Below the pieces are notes generated by a model. That model was not told the DNA's origin, searched no databases, and saw nothing but the letters and a program-made list of their open reading frames with translations. The translations under genes were made by a program, and so were the position numbers. Positions 1-4,779 of a stretch of DNA of 5,414 nucleotides are shown here, one piece after another (the first letter of the stretch is position 1; every line of letters starts with the position of its first letter). This DNA is from Candidatus Uhrbacteria bacterium (GTDB lineage: Bacteria; Patescibacteriota; Patescibacteriia; UBA9934; GWF2-40-263), in contig DOJV01000041.1 in NCBI GenBank assembly GCA_003511125.1, forward strand, positions 1-5,414. The letters run 5' to 3'.

Positions 1-114
1 GCAAGTTTTGTCTTGCTTTGATTGCAACACGGGCATCTCCAAGCAAGACTACACTTGAAGAAACCTACGAATTTCGCTTACCAGACGAGGGTTCAATTCC
101 CTCCAGTTCCACCA
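1..114 (+). ncRNA. ssrA: tmRNA (ssrA), 3' part; 5' part lies outside the window
   Basis: The 3' end has a T arm (stem 87-91 with 99-103, seven-base loop 92-98 beginning TTCAA), a 3' acceptor strand CAGTTCC (104-110), a discriminator A (111) and an encoded CCA (112-114). No tRNA body fits: no acceptor partner, D arm or anticodon arm lies in the 75 bases before the CCA. The bases ahead of the T arm (TACGAATTTCG, then GAC) resemble the tail of known tmRNAs such as that of E. coli. Further upstream, 10-18 pairs perfectly with 41-49 (9 bp), as expected for a terminal pseudoknot or helix. tmRNA with SmpB rescues stalled ribosomes and tags the nascent protein. The tag-coding part and the 5' acceptor strand would lie left of the window, so the identity rests on the 3' portion only. 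Confidence 0.75.
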
Positions 115-144
115 AAAAAACACGACCTTAGGTTGTGTTTTTTT
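114..144 (+). terminator. Intrinsic terminator of the tmRNA gene
   Basis: A run of seven A (114-120) plus CACGACC (121-127) pairs with GGTTGTG (131-137, one G-U) plus seven T (138-144), leaving a three-base loop TTA. The hairpin is followed by further T-rich sequence. The stem starts at the last base of the encoded CCA, so RNA 3' end and terminator are directly joined. The A-run/T-run symmetry would let it work on either strand. Confidence 0.85.
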
Positions 145-373
145 GTAAGTCTGTTTTTTTTTGGCCGGAGTTTTTTTGAAAAAAATTCAGAATTCATATT
201 CATAAAAGTAATATTTAACAAAAGATTCTTTTTTTTGGTTTAAATTAAATTAAAGGTTTTTGGCTATATCAAAATAACACCGATCGTTAGTGATCTTGAT
301 ATTTTTTCAATTTTACTAAATTTTTCCCACTTTTTACTATTCGAAAAACCACCAAAACTCCTCATTGTTAATT

Positions 374-395
374 TTTTGTGAGACTAATCACAAAA
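374..395. promoter_or_regulatory. CRP/FNR-like perfect palindrome, putative operator
   Basis: Two perfect 8-bp arms, TTTTGTGA (374-381) and TCACAAAA (388-395), are separated by six bases. The core TGTGA-N6-TCACA equals the classical consensus half-sites and spacing of E. coli CRP. No T run follows, so a terminator is unlikely. The centre lies about 125 bp upstream of the inferred start of transcription near 510, somewhat far for standard activation. Function is inferred from pattern only, and no Crp/Fnr-family gene is in the window. Confidence 0.35.
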
Positions 396-404
396 CTAAT
401 CACA
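383..404 (+). repeat. Short tandem direct repeat ACTAATCACA
   Basis: ACTAATCACA occurs at 383-392 and again at 395-404, a 12-bp period. The first copy carries the right half-site of the palindrome at 374-395, so the second copy supplies an additional TCACA half-site. This could be an iterated protein-binding site or a chance duplication in AT-rich DNA. Confidence 0.4.
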
Positions 405-473
405 GAATCGAATATTTTTAATTTGCAGAAAGGTATGACATTTCTATTTAGTCTTTACATTGGAGTTTTTAAA

Positions 474-503
474 TTGGGAGACTTGAAAAAAATATGTTAT
501 AAT
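474..503 (+). promoter_or_regulatory. Extended -10 promoter for the membrane-protein operon
   Basis: TGTTATAAT at 495-503 is a full extended -10 element (TG-N-TATAAT, hexamer 498-503). A plausible -35, TTGGGA (474-479, four of six matches to TTGACA), lies 18 bp upstream. The TTGAAA at 483-488 is too close to serve as -35. Transcription would start near 510, giving an AT-rich leader of about 50 nt before the ATG at 563, with no Shine-Dalgarno motif. Confidence 0.6.
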
Positions 504-562
504 AATTTTAACTAGTTGATCTTGAAAATTAGAAAATTCAATAAATTTTAAAATTAAAAAAT

Positions 563-1612
563 ATGCCTCCACGAAGCGTTGACCGACCACACCTGATTTC
601 GGTCTCAACTTGGACTATTTTTAAAGTCCTTTTAATCCTGGTCGCTATTGGTTTGCTTTGGTTGTTGCGCGATATTATGGCCATGCTGTTTGTGGCTTTG
701 TTGCTTACGGCCCTTATCGATCCTTTTGCCACTTGGTTTGCCAGGCATCATATTCCCCGAGCTTTGGCAGTGATTTTGGTTTACGCGGTTTTGTTGGCTT
801 TGGGTGTCTTGATTGTGGTTTTGTTGGTTCCACCATTAATCAGTCAGGTTCAACAATTGATCGCCAATTTTTCTTTGATTTTCGATGGTTTAACGCATTC
901 CTTTTCTCGACTTCAAGATTTTACGGTGGAATACGGCTTTGGTGAAAATTTTCAATCCAGTCTACAAACTTTAGAAGATGGTGTGACCAGTTCTTTTATC
1001 ACAATCTTTTCCACCATTTCTGGCTTTTTTGGCAGCTTGGCCGCTTTTGTTATCGTCCTGGTTTTGACTTTTTACATGGTGGTCGAAGAAGATGCCGCTC
1101 GCCGGTTTTTTAAAAACGTTGCGCCGGTTGAGTATCAGCCTTTTTTAGCCAACCTGTTTAATAAAATGCAAAAAAGAGTTGGTTATTGGCTGCGCGGCCA
1201 GTTAGTTCTTGGAGTGGTGGTTGGCTTAGCGGTTTATCTTGGATTGCTGATTTTAGGAGTTCCTTTTGCTTTACTTTTGGGTTTGATTGCCGGTCTTTTG
1301 GAAATTATTCCTTACGCCGGTCCCATACTTTCTTCGGTACCGATTTTAATAATTGCTTTTTCAATTTCGCCAATAAAAGGTTTTGCGGCTTTGGTTTTAG
1401 TCATTGCTATTCAACAAATTGAAAATAATATTTTGGTACCAAAAATCATGCAGAAAGCAATTGGTTTAAATCCGGTTATCAGTATTGTGGCCATGTTAGT
1501 TGGGATTAAATTTGGTGGTTTGGTGGGCGCTTTATTGGCTATTCCTGTGGCTACCATGATTTCCGTGGCCATCGAAGAGTTGTTTTCCGGTTCGGCCACC
1601 GAGGGTAAATAA
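563..1612 (+). CDS. AI-2E/PerM family transporter-like membrane protein
   Basis: 349-residue polytopic membrane protein of the AI-2E transporter family (PF01594; E. coli TqsA, PerM and YdiK relatives). Hydrophobic segments are seen near residues 18-52 (a pair), 66-92, 148-174, 213-240, 241-268, 273-286 and 304-337. A hydrophilic stretch at about 93-145 is the usual extracytoplasmic region. Family signatures are strong: R-G-Q at 211-213, EIIPYAGP at 247-254, QQIENNILVP at 284-293 and GLNPV at 301-305. The length is normal for the family. Members export autoinducer-2 or, in other branches, act as ion/H+ antiporters; the substrate here cannot be told, and no luxS is visible. The ATG at 563 is chosen because it follows the promoter at 474-503 and gives a short cytoplasmic N-terminus before the first helix. 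There is no Shine-Dalgarno sequence. It is the first gene of the operon. Confidence 0.9.
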   Translation: MPPRSVDRPHLISVSTWTIFKVLLILVAIGLLWLLRDIMAMLFVALLLTALIDPFATWFARHHIPRALAVILVYAVLLALGVLIVVLLVPPLISQVQQLIANFSLIFDGLTHSFSRLQDFTVEYGFGENFQSSLQTLEDGVTSSFITIFSTISGFFGSLAAFVIVLVLTFYMVVEEDAARRFFKNVAPVEYQPFLANLFNKMQKRVGYWLRGQLVLGVVVGLAVYLGLLILGVPFALLLGLIAGLLEIIPYAGPILSSVPILIIAFSISPIKGFAALVLVIAIQQIENNILVPKIMQKAIGLNPVISIVAMLVGIKFGGLVGALLAIPVATMISVAIEELFSGSATEGK

Positions 1613-1623
1613 TTTTTTTAATT

Positions 1624-2049
1624 ATGTTTAAGCACTTGCACCATCGAACTTGGTTTCCCGCGGTAGTAGTTGGTTTGTCCTTATTTTTAGTGATCTTTAT
1701 TGTTTGGGCTTATTTGGCCAAACAAAACTTATCTGATCTTGAAGCGACTAACGGGCCGACCATAACCAGCGAGCAGTATCAAAACGAATTGCTTGTTTTG
1801 GTCGGCGATTTTTGGATTCAGTACCAAGGCCAGGTCGACGACGCGGCTCGTTTGTTGTTTGTTTCGGATTTGGAACAAAACTTGTTGGCTTTAAAAGTAC
1901 CGTCTGAAAATCGATCGGTGCATTTTGAGTTGGTTAGCAGTTTGGAGCTTCTGCGACAAGGGCTGGTGGGAAACTCAGAAAAAATGGCCAGTGGTTTGGT
2001 GCGTTTAGAAAAAACTTTTAATGACAATCCTTGGTTAAACGTCGAGTAA
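1624..2049 (+). CDS. Single-pass membrane protein of unknown function
   Basis: 141 residues. One N-terminal membrane helix (about residues 12-31) follows a short basic, histidine-rich start, so the rest (32-141) should lie outside the membrane, probably on the outer face. That part is predicted largely helical: amphipathic stretches at about 48-69 and 72-90, a P-S-E-N-R segment at 93-97, and further helices at 99-115 and 118-131. There are no cysteines, catalytic motifs or lipobox. I recognise no named family; the layout of a small membrane-tethered helical bundle suggests a structural or adaptor role rather than an enzyme. It begins 11 nt after the stop of the AI-2E gene and ends 5 nt before the next gene, so it is almost certainly co-transcribed. 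Only a GAGGG far upstream (1601-1605, 18 nt from the ATG) resembles a ribosome binding site. Confidence 0.75.
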   Translation: MFKHLHHRTWFPAVVVGLSLFLVIFIVWAYLAKQNLSDLEATNGPTITSEQYQNELLVLVGDFWIQYQGQVDDAARLLFVSDLEQNLLALKVPSENRSVHFELVSSLELLRQGLVGNSEKMASGLVRLEKTFNDNPWLNVE

Positions 2050-2054
2050 ATTTT

Positions 2055-2822
2055 ATGGCTCGTGTAGAAAAAGTTTTAAAGATTCAACAAGAGGTGGCGG
2101 AATTGCGGCAAGAGGTAGACGAAGTGGAAAAAGAAGAAAACAAAAATCATGGTCGCGGAAAATTAAAATTAGGTTGTTTTGGTTTGATGCTTTTGGTTAT
2201 TTTGTTTTTGCTTGGCGGTAGTACTTGGTGCCTGGCGGCTTCGGGTCTGGTTACGGTTCCGGTAGTTTCTAATTTGGCCTACGAACCACCCCAATCTTTG
2301 CACCAAGTTGAAGCTGGTTCACCACTCGATGTCTACGTTACAGAATTTTTTAGCTCGCTGATAACCGATCGTTTACAATCCGGAGCCGGAACCCTGGCCG
2401 ATCGTTCCCTTGATCTTTCTTTGCCCGAAAGTTCAATCACCGCTTCGCTTCGAACCTTGGCTCAAGAAAATTCAATCGATTGGATTAAGGCTGAAGAAAT
2501 TCAGGTGGCCATAGAAAAAGAATCTGGCGTAGAAATTTTTATTCCTTTGGCCAATCAAGAAAATAATAACGCTGTCCGTTTGCTTTTTGAGCCCGGTGTG
2601 GATCAGGGTTTGTTGGTTTTAAATCAGGTTAAGGTCAGTGTGGGGAGCTTTACATTTCCGTCCCGGTTGACTAATTTAATGGTTAAACCATTGTCCGAGC
2701 AGGGTTTGAATAGCTTGAATCAATTAATTGGGCGTTATGCTTTGATTAAGGAAATTCAGGTTTTTGACAGCTCGCTCGAGATTTCTGGCGATTTGGCGGT
2801 GGAAATAATGAAACTTCAATAA
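2055..2822 (+). CDS. Membrane-anchored protein with a DUF2140/LmeA-like external domain (tentative)
   Basis: 255 residues from the ATG at 2055. Residues 1-31 form a charged, heptad-like helix rich in Glu and Lys (cytoplasmic coiled coil). A basic stretch (33-38) precedes one membrane helix (about 39-63), leaving residues 64-255 outside. The external part alternates helix and strand. Near its end come VKVSVGSFTFPSRL (192-205), then a helix, then an I-x-x-I-x-V-x-D-S-S-L-E-I-S-G segment (231-245). This order, a Gly-x-x-x-x-P strand then a dG.l.i.G strand, recalls DUF2140 (YpmS) and LmeA-type proteins, possible lipid-binding folds. That is resemblance by eye only. A longer frame exists from a TTG at 2031, but it would overlap the upstream gene by 19 nt. 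The ATG is preferred, with only a weak GAG (2044-2046) eight bases before it. It is tightly linked to both neighbours. Confidence 0.75.
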   Translation: MARVEKVLKIQQEVAELRQEVDEVEKEENKNHGRGKLKLGCFGLMLLVILFLLGGSTWCLAASGLVTVPVVSNLAYEPPQSLHQVEAGSPLDVYVTEFFSSLITDRLQSGAGTLADRSLDLSLPESSITASLRTLAQENSIDWIKAEEIQVAIEKESGVEIFIPLANQENNNAVRLLFEPGVDQGLLVLNQVKVSVGSFTFPSRLTNLMVKPLSEQGLNSLNQLIGRYALIKEIQVFDSSLEISGDLAVEIMKLQ

Positions 2823-2825
2823 AAC

Positions 2826-3590
2826 ATGTTGTTACTTTTACGAACTTTTCCGATTTTGGTAGCCTTGACGGTGATTGCCGGTTCTTTGGCTTTATTTTGG
2901 TTTCCCACTCAGCCGTTTGTTGTGGCTGGTTTGGCCTTGGCTTTATTGTTTATTTTATTAAGTCGTTTGGCCGATTGGAATTTTAAAAAAATTGATGCCT
3001 GGATTCTGCTTGGCATTCCTTTTCTTTTGGCCGTCTCTTCTTTTTTTCTACTGTTATTTTTGGAAGGGAATGGCATGAAAATTTTGGTTATCACTTTGGC
3101 CACTTGTCTAATTTGGTTGTTTGCCGAAAATCTTTTTACTTATCTTCATTTGCCGGCGGCTTATCAGGTTAATGCTTTAGAATATTTATCATTGGTAGTA
3201 AACGTGGTTAGTGTTTATTTTTTTACGACCGCGCTTTTTGCTGTGCGTTTGTTTTTAAGCGCGCCGTTATGGAAGTTGGTGCCATTTTTTGCGCTATTTG
3301 TTTTTGCTTTAACGGCAGCTACTTTTTGGGTTTGTAAAATTGAAAAAGAAAAAGTTTTGGTTAATTCTTTGGGTGGTACGATTTTATTTTGCGAGTTGTT
3401 TGTGGTTTTTTCTTTTTTACCGGCTAGCTTTTTTTCCAACGCCGGGTTGCTAACCTTGTTTTTTTACTTGTTTCTTGGTATTGTTCGTTCTCAGCTTTTG
3501 GAAAAGTTAAACAAAATTGTTCTTAGAAGGTATCTGGTTACGGTGTTTATTATAGCTTTATTAATTGTTTGGACAGCTCGTTGGACTTAG
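2826..3590 (+). CDS. Polytopic membrane protein of unknown function
   Basis: 254 residues, almost entirely hydrophobic, with about eight to nine membrane segments near residues 5-25, 30-47, 58-79, 84-102, 119-141, 150-170, 182-201, 205-220 and 236-250. Charged residues sit in short loops (KKID at 54-57, KIEKEK at 171-176, a basic stretch at 221-235), and the protein ends with T-A-R-W-T after the last helix. No transporter or enzyme motif is recognised. The overall pattern resembles uncharacterised membrane proteins of Patescibacteria (DUF5656-like), from memory and without a search. The ATG lies 3 nt after the previous stop codon, so translation is probably coupled; there is no Shine-Dalgarno sequence. 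With its neighbours it could form a membrane complex or a glycan/envelope maturation module, but nothing in the sequence defines the activity. Confidence 0.75.
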   Translation: MLLLLRTFPILVALTVIAGSLALFWFPTQPFVVAGLALALLFILLSRLADWNFKKIDAWILLGIPFLLAVSSFFLLLFLEGNGMKILVITLATCLIWLFAENLFTYLHLPAAYQVNALEYLSLVVNVVSVYFFTTALFAVRLFLSAPLWKLVPFFALFVFALTAATFWVCKIEKEKVLVNSLGGTILFCELFVVFSFLPASFFSNAGLLTLFFYLFLGIVRSQLLEKLNKIVLRRYLVTVFIIALLIVWTARWT

Positions 3591-3640
3591 TTTTTTAAGA
3601 TTCGGCGAGTTAATAATTGTTTGGTGAACTTAAGCGAATT

Positions 3641-4720
3641 ATGAAAATGTTTTCCACCACTTCAATTCTTTTTTTAGCCGTGGCTTTGGGTGCCGGGGCC
3701 GGGATTATCGCTACTGCTTTAACTATGGGTTCTTTGCAAGATTATTTTTCGGTTATTTCGAATTCCGGTCCGATTGGTTTGTCTGGCGAACGTCCCCGAG
3801 CCGAACCCGGCAGTTTTGAACAAGCGGTCGAGGAAGTAAAAGAAAAAGTTGCTCCGGCCACGGTAGAAATTTTTGTCGCTCCTTCTGACTTAACCGGGGC
3901 TTATGAACCTGGCGAGGGCGGTGCCAGTGGTTTTTTTATCACTTCTGACGGTTGGCTGGCAACTATTCCTTACGGATTTAATATTACCGAGTCCGGATCA
4001 ACAAAAGTTCTCTTTGGCGAAAAAATTTATTCGATTCAAAAAGTTGTTCGCGATTCTTCTTCCGCTGTGGTTTTTTTGAAAATTGATGTGACCAACGCTC
4101 CAGTAACGGCTTTTGGTAACGCCCTGTCGGTTGTTTCTGGCGATAGGTTATTTGTGGTCGGGGCGGCCAATGGTTTTTTGGCCACCTCGCTTTTTCGCAC
4201 AGTTAGAACCGGCGCGATTTCCGGGCCGGCGGCTTGGGTTAGTCGGCGTTTTGAACTTAACCAAAAAATTAATTCACTCTTTTCTGGCGCGGCGGTTTCT
4301 AATTCCTCGGGTGAGGTGATCGGAATTTTAGATGCCAATAATTTTTCTGAAACCGTAACCGTTTTGCCATTTACAGCAATTAAATCAGCTATCGATTCAC
4401 TTCTTAAAGAGGGCACCGTGACTCCGTTATGGTTTGGTGCGGTGGCAACCGACTTGTCGCGAGCTATTGGTTATGACGCCGATTACACCCGTGGCTATTC
4501 GCAAGGCGCTTTGCTTGGTACAATAACCAAAGGTGGCCCGGCTGAAGTTGCTGGATTATTACGAGGCGATATTGTCACCTCTGTTGGTGGTTTAGAAATT
4601 ACCGATCAACAATCACTGGACGAACTTTTGTCCGCCTATCGTGTTGGTGATACAGTTAATTTGGTTATTGATCGCGCCGGCACATTTTCCAAAATTGATC
4701 TAATTCTCGGAACTCATTAA
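3641..4720 (+). CDS. Membrane-anchored HtrA-like protein with PDZ domain, probably catalytically inactive
   Basis: 359 residues from the ATG at 3641 (a TTG at 3617 would add eight). A membrane helix near residues 6-26 anchors a chymotrypsin-fold domain (about 62-255) and a C-terminal PDZ domain (about 263-355, with GALLGTITKGGPAEVAGLLRGD around 289-310). HtrA landmarks are present: SGFFITSDG (96-104), LKID (146-149), a TVRTGAIS strand (187-194), and IN-x-x-FSG-x-x-VSN-x-x-GEVIGI (210-229). Aligned by eye with DegP/HtrA, the triad histidine falls on Tyr111 (codon 3971-3973), the aspartate on Ala142 (4064-4066), and the serine on Ser215 (4283-4285). This is consistent with a pseudoprotease that binds rather than cuts proteins. 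The frame is intact, so it is not a decaying pseudogene. It closes the operon, 50 nt after the preceding gene, and is followed by a strong hairpin. Envelope quality-control or scaffold roles are inferred. Confidence 0.85.
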   Translation: MKMFSTTSILFLAVALGAGAGIIATALTMGSLQDYFSVISNSGPIGLSGERPRAEPGSFEQAVEEVKEKVAPATVEIFVAPSDLTGAYEPGEGGASGFFITSDGWLATIPYGFNITESGSTKVLFGEKIYSIQKVVRDSSSAVVFLKIDVTNAPVTAFGNALSVVSGDRLFVVGAANGFLATSLFRTVRTGAISGPAAWVSRRFELNQKINSLFSGAAVSNSSGEVIGILDANNFSETVTVLPFTAIKSAIDSLLKEGTVTPLWFGAVATDLSRAIGYDADYTRGYSQGALLGTITKGGPAEVAGLLRGDIVTSVGGLEITDQQSLDELLSAYRVGDTVNLVIDRAGTFSKIDLILGTH

Positions 4721-4726
4721 TTTAAT

Positions 4727-4771
4727 GGGAGCGAATTATCCGCTCGGGGCGGATAATTCGCTCCCTTCTTT
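4727..4771 (+). terminator. Perfect 17-bp hairpin, probable terminator after the HtrA-like gene
   Basis: Arm 4727-4743 (GGGAGCGAATTATCCGC) is exactly complementary to 4749-4765, with a five-base loop TCGGG. It starts six bases after the TAA and is followed by TTCTTT (4766-4771), an imperfect U tract. This fits an intrinsic terminator, but the ATG of the next gene is only 14 nt beyond the stem, so the hairpin also sits in any leader of that gene and could attenuate or regulate it. Confidence 0.75.
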
Positions 4772-4779
4772 ACAACTTT

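Larger units (their letters stand above)
145..562. other. AT-rich intergenic region between tmRNA and the membrane-protein operon
   Basis: About 420 bp with no convincing coding sequence on either strand. It is rich in T and A homopolymer runs (for example around 154-186 and 230-236) and is clearly lower in GC than the flanking genes. The only organised elements seen are a perfect inverted repeat at 374-395, an overlapping 10-bp direct repeat (383-392 and 395-404) and a promoter near 474-503. A 26-codon reading frame from 435 to 515 lacks a properly spaced ribosome binding site, overlaps the promoter and is not called. Confidence 0.7.

Noticed and set aside
39..114. A tRNA gene ending at the encoded CCA
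   Set aside because: There is a T arm and 3' acceptor strand but no matching 5' acceptor strand, D arm or anticodon arm at tRNA distance.
22..243. 73-codon reading frame on the + strand
   Set aside because: It runs through the tmRNA 3' end and its terminator, and its second half is a translation of T-rich runs (mostly Phe), so it is not a gene.
435..515. 26-codon frame with GAAAGG just before the ATG
   Set aside because: The purine motif is only one base from the start codon, and the frame overlaps the extended -10 promoter; no support for translation.
2031..2054. TTG start extending the third operon gene by eight residues
   Set aside because: Would overlap the preceding coding region by 19 nt, and the ATG at 2055 gives a better-placed start 5 nt after the upstream stop.
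3617..3640. TTG start adding eight residues to the HtrA-like protein
   Set aside because: Possible, with a weak GGCGAG seven bases ahead, but the ATG at 3641 gives a normal short basic N-terminus before the membrane helix; left as an alternative.
4036..4416. 126-codon frame on the - strand
   Set aside because: Lies wholly inside the HtrA-like gene, whose protein has clear family motifs; a shadow of its codon pattern.
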